The position numbers were made by a program, and so were the translations under genes. Source: an uncultured Clostridium sp. (GTDB lineage Bacteria > Bacillota > Clostridia > TANB77 > CAG-508). Taken from it: a stretch of 44,293 nucleotides of DNA. Shown here in pieces: positions 24,335 through 33,068 of this stretch. Every line of letters starts with the position of its first letter. Position 1 is the stretch's first letter. The stretch covers positions 1-44,293 of the forward strand of contig USEX01000008.1 of assembly GCA_900553755.1 (NCBI GenBank). Reading direction: 5' to 3'. The notes under the pieces were generated by a model, which saw only the letters and a program-made list of their open reading frames with translations, was not told the origin of the DNA and searched no databases.

Positions 24335-25372
24335 TTATGCAACTTCTAGCACTTTTATTTTAAAATCATTTTGTCTAATCTTATCATTCTCTTTAACAGT
24401 AGCAATAAGAGCATATGTATCTTTTAATCTTTTTATATTCTCTTTTTTGTGACCAATTATATTATTTACATTCGCTTTATTGGCTTGTATTTCTACTCTT
24501 ATAACTTTAGAATTTATCTTTTTAATTTCATCAGTTATTTTATCATACCAAATTGCATCTTCCACTAATTGGCCAAAAGCTGGATGATAAGGTCCTGCAA
24601 TTACTTCACTTCCCTCTTTTTCAGGAGATGAGATTGAATCCGTATTTTGCAAACCAGTTCTTATTACCTCTATATTTTTCTTTCTGAAAAGCTTTACTAT
24701 TTCTTTAGATCTTTCAACTGCCTGAGATACATTTAATGGTATAAAATCTTTTTTATTGTATTCTTCTTCTAACTCTGTTCCTTTAATTACTAAAACTGGA
24801 TAAATTCTTACCATTTTAGGTTTCAATTTTATTATGTCCTTAGCAGTTTGAATATCATCTTTCTCACTACTATCTGGTAACCCAACCATCATTTGATGGC
24901 CAAGATTAAATCCATACCATCTTATTAACTTAGATGCTTTTTTTACATCTTCAAAGTTGTGCCCTCTCTTACATCTTGCTAATATATAATTATTAGTAGA
25001 CTGAACCCCTAGCTCTATAGTTTTTACATGATTCTTTTTCAAGAAATTTAATATATCTTTATCAATTGCATCAGGCCTTGTAGATAATCGTATACTATTT
25101 ACTTTTTTATTTTTTATGTAAGGCTGCACTGCAGTTAGTAATTCTTCTTGTATATTCCTATCTATTGCAGTAAAGCTTCCTCCAAAAAAAGCTACTTCTA
25201 CATAATTATCAGAACTTTTAAAATTCTTTAGATAATATTCAATTGTATTTTTTACATCTTCTGCAGTAACTTGCTTTTGCTCTCCACTTATCTTTCTTTG
25301 ATTGCAGAAAGTACAACATTTTTTGCATCCTAAATGTGGAACAAATATTGGTATTATATATTCTTTTTTCAA
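24335..25372 (-). CDS. Radical SAM protein (Elp3-like group)
   Basis: A 345-aa radical SAM enzyme. The cluster motif is CKKCCTFC (C16, C20, C23; CX3CX2C), binding 4Fe-4S and S-adenosylmethionine. FFGGSFTAID (about 63-72) and IELGVQSTNN are the following conserved strands, and AGPYHPAFGQLVEDAIWYD near 255-275 is typical of the group found next to rnc in Clostridia. No acetyltransferase domain is present, so it is shorter than true Elp3. The substrate is unknown; RNA modification is a guess from the family. It starts 12 bases after rnc stops. Confidence 0.85.
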   Translation of the reverse strand: MKKEYIIPIFVPHLGCKKCCTFCNQRKISGEQKQVTAEDVKNTIEYYLKNFKSSDNYVEVAFFGGSFTAIDRNIQEELLTAVQPYIKNKKVNSIRLSTRPDAIDKDILNFLKKNHVKTIELGVQSTNNYILARCKRGHNFEDVKKASKLIRWYGFNLGHQMMVGLPDSSEKDDIQTAKDIIKLKPKMVRIYPVLVIKGTELEEEYNKKDFIPLNVSQAVERSKEIVKLFRKKNIEVIRTGLQNTDSISSPEKEGSEVIAGPYHPAFGQLVEDAIWYDKITDEIKKINSKVIRVEIQANKANVNNIIGHKKENIKRLKDTYALIATVKENDKIRQNDFKIKVLEVA

Positions 25373-25384
25373 ATTAGTACCTCC

Positions 25385-26071
25385 TTAAAGTTGTATATTT
25401 TTTATTGCTTTATCTGCCGCTTTCATTTCAGCTTGTTTCTTTGTTTTTCCAATTCCGGTTGCTAAAACTTGTCCATTTGCCCTTACTTCTGCTGTAAAGG
25501 TTTTATCATGGTCTGGACCTTTTTCATCTATAATTACATACTCTATTTTTATGCTTCCATTTGCTTGTAAAATTTCTTGCAAAACAGTTTTGTGGTCTTT
25601 TATTCCAACATTTTTAGTAGCTACTTCTATAGCTTGTTTTAAATTATATATTATAAATTTTTCTGCAGCTTCTATTCCTGAATCAAAATAAATAGCAGCT
25701 ATTACCGCTTCTACACTATCTGCTAGCATTGCTTTTTTCCTATTCCCGTGGCTTACTCTCTCAGACTTTCCCACATATAAGAAATCACTAAAATTATGCC
25801 TATTTGCAATTTCATATAGGCTATCTTCACATACTACTGTAGCTCTAACTTTAGTCATTTCTCCTTCTTTTAACTTTGGATATGTATTGTAAATGTATTT
25901 GCTAGAAATAAATTCCAATATGCTATCTCCCAAAAATTCTAGCTTTTCATTGCTACTAATATTTTTTTCATAAGCATATGATGTGTGCACTAATGCATTT
26001 TTTAAAAGATTAATATTCTTAAATTTATAACCGATGCTACTTTCTAATTTTTCTAAATTCTTTTCTTCCAT
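25385..26071 (-). CDS. rnc: Ribonuclease III
   Basis: Cleaves double-stranded RNA in rRNA and mRNA processing. The 228-aa protein has the signature NEKLEFLGDSILEF (about 42-55), the second acidic cluster ADSVEAVIAAIYFDSG, and a C-terminal double-stranded-RNA-binding domain (about 155-228, ending KKQAEMKAADKAIKNIQ). Complete and typical. It lies between acpP and the radical SAM gene, a common clostridial order. Confidence 0.95.
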   Translation of the reverse strand: MEEKNLEKLESSIGYKFKNINLLKNALVHTSYAYEKNISSNEKLEFLGDSILEFISSKYIYNTYPKLKEGEMTKVRATVVCEDSLYEIANRHNFSDFLYVGKSERVSHGNRKKAMLADSVEAVIAAIYFDSGIEAAEKFIIYNLKQAIEVATKNVGIKDHKTVLQEILQANGSIKIEYVIIDEKGPDHDKTFTAEVRANGQVLATGIGKTKKQAEMKAADKAIKNIQL

Positions 26072-26113
26072 TTTTTCACCTCCAATTACTACATTATCTA
26101 TTATACATTATTT

Positions 26114-26145
26114 TATAAAAAAAAGAAAGGTATTTTTACCTTTCA
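26114..26145 (-). terminator. Terminator of acpP
   Basis: On the minus strand GAAAGGTA-AAAA-TACCTTTC is followed by eight T, a textbook intrinsic terminator between acpP and rnc. Confidence 0.85.
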
Positions 26146-26168
26146 TATTTATACTTTATCACTTGATG

Positions 26169-26411
26169 TTAGGCTACATGTTCCTTTATGTAATCTACTA
26201 CATCACCTACTGTTACAATCTTTTCAGCATCGCTATCAGGGATTTCTGTGTCAAATTCCTCTTCTAATGCCATTATTAATTCTACTATATCTAGTGAATC
26301 AGCACCCAAATCATCTATAAAAGAAGCTTCCATAGTAACTGCTGTATCAGCAACTCCTAATTGTTCCACTATTATTCCTTTTACTTTTTCTAATATTTCT
26401 TCTGAACTCAT
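26169..26411 (-). CDS. acpP: Acyl carrier protein
   Basis: An 80-aa acidic four-helix carrier for growing fatty acyl chains. The 4'-phosphopantetheine attachment Ser is S39 in DLGADSLDIVE. Length and the whole sequence are typical. It is transcribed alone from its own promoter, ahead of rnc, without other fab genes nearby. Confidence 0.95.
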   Translation of the reverse strand: MSSEEILEKVKGIIVEQLGVADTAVTMEASFIDDLGADSLDIVELIMALEEEFDTEIPDSDAEKIVTVGDVVDYIKEHVA

Positions 26412-26455
26412 TGTATAAGTTCACCCCCTCCCAAGTATCTCTTACCTTATTACAT

Positions 26456-26484
26456 AAGATAATACAAATTATAATAATTGTCAA
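26456..26484 (-). promoter_or_regulatory. acpP promoter
   Basis: Minus strand TTGACA (26484-26479), 17-base spacer, TATCTT (26461-26456); the start codon is about 45 bases downstream with a GGGAGGGGG-type ribosome site. Confidence 0.65.
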
Positions 26485-26570
26485 GTAAAAATTTCTTTTT
26501 ATTTTTATATTGTTTTTTTTATTTGGTAATGTTATATTACTATTAATTATATTAACTAAGGAGAAGATTA

Positions 26571-27515
26571 ATGTACAAAGAAACAATTGATTTTTACGAT
26601 TCGTCATCAGTAAAATTATATAATTTAGATAAAAATATGCGTTATCAATTATCTGTTTTAGAGCATTTAGATAATATTACCAAAAGGCATTGTATAAATG
26701 TTGGTAATTTAAGTTGTCGAATTTGCCAATATCTTAGATTAAATAAAAAATTTACTCTTCATACTACAATTTGTGGCTATTTGCACGATATTGGGAAAAT
26801 GTTTATTCCAAAAGAAATTTTGGAAAAGCCAGGTCGTTTAACCGATGAAGAATATGAGGTAATGAAAACACATACTACTCTTGGGTTTGACTACTGTAAT
26901 AAAGATTTTCAACTAAAACTTTATTCTGAAGGCCCTTTATACCACCACGAAGCTTTAAATGGTACTGGTTACCCACAGGGATTAACCAAAAAGGATATCC
27001 CTTTTAGTGCTCAAGTTATTCGTGTTGCTGATGAATATGATTCTATTGTTACTAAAAGGCATTATACCACTCACGTTAATATTTCTGAAACTTTGAAAGA
27101 ACTTATAAAAGACGCTACTCCTGATTTTTACGCACAAGCTGCAGCATTGGACCAATTATCTACAAATTCAAAATTGGGAAAAGTTAGCCCTACTGTTTTG
27201 AAAGCCTTGTTTAAAGCTGTAATTGAGGATACTCTTTACGAAATTAGCTGTGTTGTTGATTATATTGATTATTTAAAAGACAATGTCAAAAGGTTAGAAT
27301 TAATTAGTAAATACAAGATAAAAATGGAATCAACCGATAAACAAAAGAAAAAGGATTATTATGCAGAAGGTATAAATTTATTACTACAAAGTGGAGAAAA
27401 TATAGATAATTACACTACTATTTTAGAAGAATATAAAGCAGCTTTAGTTGTTAGAGAAAAAAGAGTAGATGATTTATATAACGAAATAAAAATAATTAAG
27501 AAGCTAAAAGTTTAG
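26571..27515 (+). CDS. HD-GYP-type phosphodiesterase domain protein
   Basis: A 314-aa soluble protein. Residues 35-160 contain the HD-GYP pattern: H40, HDIGK (72-76), H101, HHE (125-127), GTGYPQGL (131-138) and D154 in RVADEYD. These are the metal ligands and GYP loop of cyclic-di-GMP phosphodiesterases. There is no receiver or membrane domain in front, and the helical C-terminal half (160-314) ends in coiled-coil. It could degrade c-di-GMP or, if the domain is degenerate, act only as a signalling or binding module. AAGGAG precedes the ATG. Single plus-strand gene with its own terminator. Confidence 0.8.
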   Translation: MYKETIDFYDSSSVKLYNLDKNMRYQLSVLEHLDNITKRHCINVGNLSCRICQYLRLNKKFTLHTTICGYLHDIGKMFIPKEILEKPGRLTDEEYEVMKTHTTLGFDYCNKDFQLKLYSEGPLYHHEALNGTGYPQGLTKKDIPFSAQVIRVADEYDSIVTKRHYTTHVNISETLKELIKDATPDFYAQAAALDQLSTNSKLGKVSPTVLKALFKAVIEDTLYEISCVVDYIDYLKDNVKRLELISKYKIKMESTDKQKKKDYYAEGINLLLQSGENIDNYTTILEEYKAALVVREKRVDDLYNEIKIIKKLKV

Positions 27516-27526
27516 CTTCTTAATTT
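27494..27526 (+). terminator. Bidirectional terminator
   Basis: AATTAAGAAGCTAAA / TTTAGCTTCTTAATT, a 15-bp perfect stem with a two-base loop, overlaps the stop of the HD-GYP gene and lies just past the convergent mazF. Confidence 0.8.
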
Positions 27527-27530
27527 AATA

Positions 27531-27875
27531 TTATAAACCAAAACTTACCCCTAAAGCGTTATTTATTTTGTTCATTACTGTAGCATCATCAATATGCCCT
27601 ATTTTTTCTTTTAATCTGCTTTTATCAATGGTTCGAATCTGCTCTGTTAAGACAATCGATTCTGCTTTCAAATCGCTATTTTGTGGGCCTATTTCTATAT
27701 GTGTTGGCAACTTGTTTTTCCCCATTTGTGAAGTAATAGCCGCAGCAATTACAGTTGGGCTATGTTTATTTCCCATATCATTTTGTATTATTACAACAGG
27801 CCTTATCCCACCTTGTTCAGACCCAACAACAGGACTTAAATCTGCATAAAACATATCTCCTCTTTTTACTACCAT
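27531..27875 (-). CDS. mazF: mRNA interferase MazF/EndoA
   Basis: A 114-aa sequence-specific endoribonuclease of the MazF/PemK fold. Diagnostic blocks are KRGDMFYADLSPVVGSEQGG, RPVVIIQND, TVIAAAITSQ and LTEQIRTIDKSRL. The ATG at 27875 follows GGGAG by 8 bases; a TTG five codons upstream overlaps that site and is rejected. In Bacillus the EndoA antitoxin (MazE-type ribbon-helix-helix protein) is encoded directly upstream, but here the upstream gene is GerS-like and no antitoxin frame is present. The cognate antitoxin must be elsewhere or absent. Confidence 0.92.
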   Translation of the reverse strand: MVVKRGDMFYADLSPVVGSEQGGIRPVVIIQNDMGNKHSPTVIAAAITSQMGKNKLPTHIEIGPQNSDLKAESIVLTEQIRTIDKSRLKEKIGHIDDATVMNKINNALGVSFGL

Positions 27876-27944
27876 ATTATTCACTCCCAATATTTGTGTA
27901 ATTAAGATTTTGTTTTTTGATATATTTACAATATTAGTTTGAAA

Positions 27945-28553
27945 TTAATTGTTTAATTTAATCTCATTATATGATATGTAGATAGTTGTATTCTTGTTAT
28001 TGTCTTGTACTACTAATTTCTCTGGAAGACCTGTTTTTATATTTATATACAATTGCTCTTTAGCCCTATATTTGTTTTTTGTTTTTACTGTTAAAATTAC
28101 ATTTTCCTCATTCTTCTTTATATTGCTGTTTTCATTGTTTTGCTTATATTGTTTTATAAAATCGTTCAAAAATAAAACATTTTCGCTAACATACGGATAA
28201 CTTTCATATATCTTCTTTAACGTTAGTTTGGTATTTTCTACAGTAAGTTGATTATCCTTATATATTATTTTAATTCCTTTAATATTTTCAGGCTCTAAAA
28301 CCTCTTGGGCAGCTGTATCTCCTTTGCATACTTGCTTTATTAGATATTTATTTTCATTTTTATTGCTTTTTACCGTTATTTGTACAATTGCTTCATATGA
28401 GTTAATATTGTAAATATATTTTTCGCACTCTTCTAATGTGCTGTTGCTAATATTATTTCCAATTTTATTTTTTTTATAATTATTTTTAACAAAAAATATA
28501 ATCAAAATTCCAACTAACACAATTAAACATATAATAATTATTTTCTTTTTCAT
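27945..28553 (-). CDS. Membrane-anchored GerS/LolA-like protein
   Basis: A 202-aa protein with an N-terminal membrane anchor (residues 3-22, KKIIIICLIVLVGILIIFF) and an extracytoplasmic domain of beta-strand pattern. The order of strands (YEAIVQITVKSNKNENKYLIKQ, split at residues about 48-69, then TGLPEKLVVQDNNKN near the end) is that of LolA-fold lipoprotein-like proteins such as clostridial GerS. GerS is needed for cortex hydrolysis in spore germination in C. difficile and there lies near alr. No lipobox Cys follows the hydrophobic stretch, so it is a signal-anchor protein. The ATG at 28553 has AAAGGAG; an upstream ATG lies in a hairpin. The GerS link is a family guess. Confidence 0.6.
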   Translation of the reverse strand: MKKKIIIICLIVLVGILIIFFVKNNYKKNKIGNNISNSTLEECEKYIYNINSYEAIVQITVKSNKNENKYLIKQVCKGDTAAQEVLEPENIKGIKIIYKDNQLTVENTKLTLKKIYESYPYVSENVLFLNDFIKQYKQNNENSNIKKNEENVILTVKTKNKYRAKEQLYINIKTGLPEKLVVQDNNKNTTIYISYNEIKLNN

Positions 28554-28571
28554 CAACTCTCCTTTAACACA

Positions 28572-28600
28572 AATAAACATGTAATTTATACATGTTTATT
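28572..28600 (-). repeat. Perfect 12-bp inverted repeat
   Basis: AATAAACATGTA / TACATGTTTATT with a 5-base loop lies between dusB and the GerS-like gene. It could be a weak terminator for the rodA-dusB run (only TTGTGTT follows) or an operator for the GerS-like gene. Confidence 0.5.
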
Positions 28601-28623
28601 ATATTAAAGCTTATTTAATTCTA

Positions 28624-29586
28624 TTATTTTAGATTATTAAAATATTTTTGAACACATAATCTTACTTCTTCTGCTGTTTGCAATTTATTTATTTCGCATC
28701 TAAACTGACTTGCTTCAGGTAATCCTTTTGTATAGCCACTGATATATTTTCTCATTTCTTTTACTGCTACTACTTCTCCTTTTAATGCAATTTCCAACCC
28801 CAAATGTTTAAGTAGCATTTCTAATCTTTCATCAATGGTTGGCTCTGCTATTTTATTGCCTGTTTTTAAATATTCTAGTGTTTCTCTAAAAATCCATGGA
28901 TTTCCCATTGTAGCTCTTCCAATCATTACTGCATCCACTTTTGTATAATCCAGCATTTCTTTTGCAAGCTCCGCCGATTTTATATCTCCATTTCCTATTA
29001 CCGGAATTTTCACGCTTTCTTTTACTTTCTTAATTATATCCCAATCAGCTTCTCCAGCATAAAATTGATTTCTTGTTCTTCCATGTACTGCAATTGCACT
29101 TGCACCAGCATTCTCTATTATTTTTGCTGCTTCCACAGCTACCACATGTTCATTATCCCAGCCTTTGCGTATTTTTACTGTAATTGGAACTTCTGCATTA
29201 TTTACAGCCACTTCAACAATTTGCTTAACCAATTCCAAATCTAATAGAATTTTACTTCCATCGCCATTTTTTACAATTTTAGGTGCCGGACATCCCATAT
29301 TTATATCTATAATATCAGCATAATCATTCAAGTATTTTACGGAATATTTTATTGCCTCTAAATCACTTCCAAAAATTTGGACTGCTAAAGGCTTTTCTTT
29401 TGGACTTGATTTTAATAATTGCTTTGTTTTTTCATCTCCATAGAATAAGGCCTTGCTACTTACCATTTCAGTGTACACAAGCCCAGCTCCTTGCTCTTTG
29501 CATATTAATCTAAATGGCAGGTCTGTTATACCTGCCATTGGAGCTAAAAATATATTATTTTCTAATTCTACATTTCCTATCTTCAT
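28624..29586 (-). CDS. dusB: tRNA-dihydrouridine synthase DusB
   Basis: A flavoenzyme that reduces uridines in the tRNA D-loop. The 320-aa protein starts with the FMN-barrel motif FLAPMAGITDLPFR, carries the catalytic Cys in DINMGCPAPKIVKNGDGS, and has VHGRTRNQFYAGEADW and IGRATMGNPWIF for FMN and substrate. Complete. It starts 8 bases after rodA stops. Confidence 0.93.
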   Translation of the reverse strand: MKIGNVELENNIFLAPMAGITDLPFRLICKEQGAGLVYTEMVSSKALFYGDEKTKQLLKSSPKEKPLAVQIFGSDLEAIKYSVKYLNDYADIIDINMGCPAPKIVKNGDGSKILLDLELVKQIVEVAVNNAEVPITVKIRKGWDNEHVVAVEAAKIIENAGASAIAVHGRTRNQFYAGEADWDIIKKVKESVKIPVIGNGDIKSAELAKEMLDYTKVDAVMIGRATMGNPWIFRETLEYLKTGNKIAEPTIDERLEMLLKHLGLEIALKGEVVAVKEMRKYISGYTKGLPEASQFRCEINKLQTAEEVRLCVQKYFNNLK

Positions 29587-29594
29587 AATTAATC

Positions 29595-30701
29595 CTATTC
29601 CATAAATATTGCTTTCTGTCTTCTTCCACTTATATTTAATAGAAGTGCTATCATTATTAAGTTTGTAAGAAGTGAACTTCCGCCATAGCTTACAAATGGA
29701 AGTGGTACACCAGTTATTGGCAATAAGCCCATTGTCATTCCTATATTTTCAACCATGTGGAATAAAAATATTCCTGCAAAGCCTGCTGCCATGTATGAGC
29801 CCAGCATGTTTTTAGCCGTTTTTGATATATATATAATTCTTGTTATTAATATAACATATGTTATTATAACAGTTGCTGCAATTATAAAGCCCATCTCTTC
29901 TCCAATAACAGCAAATATAAAGTCTGTAGTTTTGGGATATAAAAATCCTAATTGAGTTTGATTTCCTTTTAACAATCCCATCCCTAAGAACTCTCCTGAG
30001 CCTATTGCTAATTTTGATTGTATAACATTGTATCCAGCTCCTCTAGGATCTAAATTTGGATTTAAGAATACGTCTATTCTAGTTTTAGCGTGTTCTGGTA
30101 ATACGAAGAAGTATAATACTGGCAATAATATTACAACTAATAGTATTCCTCCTATTATGTATCGTTTCTTTATTCCTGCCACAAATAAAATTAACATCAA
30201 AGCCATAACAAAAGCTATCGCAGTTCCATAGTCAGGTTGCTTTATAATTAACAATACTGGTATTGCAAAAATTGCTAATATTTGAAGCAATTTTAATGGC
30301 CTACTTACTTCATCTCTTCCTTTTTCTTGTATCTTTGATGCAAAATACGAAATAAATATTACAACAATTACCTTTGCAAACTCCGCTGGTTGGATTGAAA
30401 TAGATCCTATATTAAACCAGCTTGTTGCTCCATTTATTGGCTCTGTAAACAAAACCGCTACTAGTAGAACTAATATAATTACATATAAGATTGGGGAAAT
30501 TTTTGCAATACTATCATAATCTATAAATATCATTAAAATCATTATTGGAATGCTCGTGCATATCCACATAATTTGCTTTTTAAACTCTGAATAATCCGTA
30601 TTTTGTGTAGCCGAGAATAGTGCTATAAGACCTATTACAAGTAAAATAACAGTACAAACAAGAATTCCATAATCCATATTTTTAAATAATCTCTGTTTCA
30701 T
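29595..30701 (-). CDS. rodA: Peptidoglycan glycosyltransferase RodA (SEDS family)
   Basis: A polytopic membrane enzyme (about 10 helices in 368 aa) that polymerises lipid II during cell elongation. SEDS landmarks: QPAEFAKVIVVIF in the middle, QPDYGTAI, IQSKLAIGSGEFLGMGL, DFIFAVIGEEMGF, and the C-terminal GVPLPFVSYGGSSLL. Position behind minD and minE, in the order known for rod-shape/division clusters, favours RodA over FtsW or SpoVE. Confidence 0.92.
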   Translation of the reverse strand: MKQRLFKNMDYGILVCTVILLVIGLIALFSATQNTDYSEFKKQIMWICTSIPIMILMIFIDYDSIAKISPILYVIILVLLVAVLFTEPINGATSWFNIGSISIQPAEFAKVIVVIFISYFASKIQEKGRDEVSRPLKLLQILAIFAIPVLLIIKQPDYGTAIAFVMALMLILFVAGIKKRYIIGGILLVVILLPVLYFFVLPEHAKTRIDVFLNPNLDPRGAGYNVIQSKLAIGSGEFLGMGLLKGNQTQLGFLYPKTTDFIFAVIGEEMGFIIAATVIITYVILITRIIYISKTAKNMLGSYMAAGFAGIFLFHMVENIGMTMGLLPITGVPLPFVSYGGSSLLTNLIMIALLLNISGRRQKAIFME

Positions 30702-30725
30702 TTACAAAACCTCTTAATTTAAACT

Positions 30726-31385
30726 TTACTTACTTTTTTTGGCTTTTGGTTTGTTTGTATTTGTTGTTTTTTTACCATTTTTAGTAGTTTTATTTGTACT
30801 TGTTTTTGCTGTATTTTTCTTTGCTGTACTTGGCTTTTGAGCAACATTACTTGCCTTCTTTTCTGCCTTAACCTTTTCTGGTTCTTTATTTTCTTTTGTT
30901 TCTTTTTCTTCTACTATCTCCTTGGCTTCTTCTGGTTTAGTTTCAGATTCTACTACTACTTCTTTTTCTTCTTGCCCGTTTTCTTCTTCTTTATCATCAA
31001 GTTCAATGTTTTCATTTGCTTCTTCTATAATCACTTCAGGCACATTATCTATTTTTATCTCTTTTTCTTTTTTCTCATTTGCTGCCACATCTTGTTTTAT
31101 TCCTGCTATTGGAATATTAGCATATAAGGCAGGTGCACCTGTTGTACCATCTTCATTTGTTTTATTAGTTAATCTTACATCTATATCTTTTTCATCTACA
31201 TCTATATATTTCTTTATTACTTCTATAATCTCTTGTTTCATCATCTCTAGAAAATCTGCTGATACATTTGCTCTATCTTGCATTAAAACTAAGTGTAATC
31301 TTTCTTTTGCAGTTTCCTTAGAGCTTATTTCTTCGTGTTCTTTTCTTCCTATTTTTTTAAATAATTTTATAATGCCTTCAAACAT
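30726..31385 (-). CDS. minE: MinE with long charged C-terminal tail
   Basis: Topological regulator of division-site selection that stimulates MinD ATPase. Residues 1-97 are MinE-like: FEGIIKLFKKIGRKE near the start, TAKERLHLVLMQDRANVS, LEMMKQEIIEVIKKYIDVD. Residues 98-219 are an unusual extension, first acidic (Glu/Val-rich), then Lys/Thr/Asn-rich; ordinary MinE has about 85-95 residues. The ATG at 31385 sits 4 bases after GGAGGT; a TTG four codons upstream overlaps that site and is rejected. It directly follows minD, 15 bases away. minC is not present in the window. Confidence 0.88.
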   Translation of the reverse strand: MFEGIIKLFKKIGRKEHEEISSKETAKERLHLVLMQDRANVSADFLEMMKQEIIEVIKKYIDVDEKDIDVRLTNKTNEDGTTGAPALYANIPIAGIKQDVAANEKKEKEIKIDNVPEVIIEEANENIELDDKEEENGQEEKEVVVESETKPEEAKEIVEEKETKENKEPEKVKAEKKASNVAQKPSTAKKNTAKTSTNKTTKNGKKTTNTNKPKAKKSK

Positions 31386-31400
31386 GCTTACCTCCAATAA

Positions 31401-32195
31401 TTATTTCTTTTTAAAAATATTTTTTACTTTTGTAAAAAAGCCTTCATCCTTTCCAGGAATTGTTACATCTACGTTTTCTCCCAATATCCTTCTTGCTATT
31501 TCTAAGTATGCTTTTCCTGAAGGAGCTTTTTTATTAATTACTGCAGGTTCTCCTTTATTCGTTTGAGTAATTATATATTCATCATCTGGAACTACCCCAA
31601 TAAGGTTTATAGAAAGTAAATCTACAATGTCATTTACATCCATCATTTCACCTTTTCTTACCATATTAGGTCTTATTCTATTTATAATCAATTCTGGATT
31701 TCTTATTTCTGAAGCTTCTAATAATCCTATTATTCTATCAGCATCTCTTATAGATGATATTTCTGCATTTGTTACAACTACAGCTCTATCAGCTCCAGCT
31801 ATTGCATTTTTAAATCCTTGCTCTATTCCAGCTGGGCAATCAATTAAGATATAATCAAATTCTTCTTTTAGTTTATTTGTTAGTTCTTTCATTTGTTCTT
31901 CATTTATGGCGCTTTTATCTCTTGTTTGTGCAGCAGGCAATAAAAATAATTGTTCAAAACGCTTGTCTTTTATTAATGCTTGTCTTAATTTGCATTTCTG
32001 CTCTACTACATCAACAATGTCGTAAACAATTCTATTTTCTAATCCCATAACAACATCTAAGTTTCTTAGCCCTATATCTGTATCAACTAGCACTACTTTT
32101 TTGCCTTTTAATGCTAATGCAGAACCAAGATTAGCTGTTGTAGTTGTTTTTCCTACTCCACCTTTTCCGGATGTTACAACTATAACTTCTCCCAT
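31401..32195 (-). CDS. minD: Septum site-determining ATPase MinD
   Basis: Membrane-bound ATPase that recruits MinC and oscillates with MinE. It has the deviant Walker A KGGVGKTTTTANLGSAL near the N-terminus, DTDIGLRNLDVVMGLENR, and IDCPAGIEQGF as Walker B/A' region. The C-terminal amphipathic membrane-targeting helix is present (GFFTKVKNIFKKK). The ATG at 32195 lies 4 bases after GGAGGGG; a longer frame by eight codons is possible but lacks a site. minC, usually upstream, is replaced by a pilin-like pseudogene on the far side of a 140-base gap. Confidence 0.95.
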   Translation of the reverse strand: MGEVIVVTSGKGGVGKTTTTANLGSALALKGKKVVLVDTDIGLRNLDVVMGLENRIVYDIVDVVEQKCKLRQALIKDKRFEQLFLLPAAQTRDKSAINEEQMKELTNKLKEEFDYILIDCPAGIEQGFKNAIAGADRAVVVTNAEISSIRDADRIIGLLEASEIRNPELIINRIRPNMVRKGEMMDVNDIVDLLSINLIGVVPDDEYIITQTNKGEPAVINKKAPSGKAYLEIARRILGENVDVTIPGKDEGFFTKVKNIFKKK

Positions 32196-32334
32196 AAGCC
32201 CCTCCATTTCTACTAACATTTTCCAAGTTTTCTATTTGCTTTTTTTACAATTCAACTTCATATATAATATATGGAAAGTGGCAAAAAGTCAAGTAAAATG
32301 AAGTATTTTGCAAATTTTTAAATATTTTAATAAA

Positions 32335-33047
32335 TTAGTAAATAGTTACTCTGAAACCAACACCATGATAGCAGTTAGCAGTTGCATCCCCCTCTTTTCC
32401 ATATAAATTTCGTGCACTTGCTGGGGTATCTGTTCCATCCAAATCACGAAAATCACCACCTCTTGATCTGCAAGGAGTACTTGCATAGCCAGAATTTTCC
32501 AACGTACACTCCATATGTTTCCTGCCAAATCATATATATTTAACATTTTAAATTGTTCTATAGCTCCAGTAGTATATAAACATGCCTTTCCTTTGTTTCT
32601 AAGTATTTTAATGTTAAATCCCATTGAACCCCAAATAATAAGCTACTTGTATAATTGCCAGAATACATATTACTTGCTAAAGTCTGTGCTTGCGCACATC
32701 TTACCCACACATATGGATATGCATTGCATTTTATTACTGGTGTATCAATTATCGGATGCTCCTTATAATATTCTTCTCCATATGTTCTATATCAGTTAGT
32801 TAAACCTGTCTCGTATCTGCCTATCCAGAATCCTCCATTTTGATACACACTTTTTAACATTTTTTGTTTCATTCAATTTTTTCTGTGTGTTTTCATCACT
32901 ATTTTCAGATTTATTAACTGCATATTGTGCTTTTTTTATTAGTCCATTATCACTAAAAGCTAAATTTAAACTTACTCCAGCCAAAATTATCAATATTACT
33001 ACTGTTACTATTAAAGCAACTAGTGTAATTCCTTTTTGTTTTTTCAT
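32335..33047 (-). pseudogene. Broken pilin/SUMF1-like gene, tandem copy
   Basis: A relative of the 33069-34313 gene, starting 21 bases after it with an AAAGGAG site. The start is intact (MKKQKGITLVALIVTVVILI). After about 60 codons the frame is lost; the family sequence resumes in another frame (MLKSVYQNGGFWIGRYETG), and about 110-140 codons of the relative are missing between. An in-frame TGA follows GLTN. After LETK another stretch of roughly 70 codons is missing, and a one-base loss at the AGNIW/E codons shifts NIYDLAGN out of frame with the final CRSRGGDFRDLDG...GFRVTIY. Several independent lesions make sequencing error unlikely as the sole cause. Confidence 0.85.
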
Positions 33048-33068
33048 CTACGCAATCTCCTTTCAACT

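Noticed and set aside
24052..24342. Minus-strand 96-codon frame overlapping yitT
   Set aside because: It overlaps YitT in another frame, has no family pattern, and yitT has the better start and conserved motifs.
26347..26607. Minus-strand 86-codon frame over the acpP start and promoter
   Set aside because: It covers the acpP promoter and 5' end in another frame and has no ribosome site.
30922..31566. Plus-strand 214-codon open frame across minD/minE
   Set aside because: It is Ser/Phe-rich antisense sequence of the strongly supported minE and minD genes, with no ribosome site.
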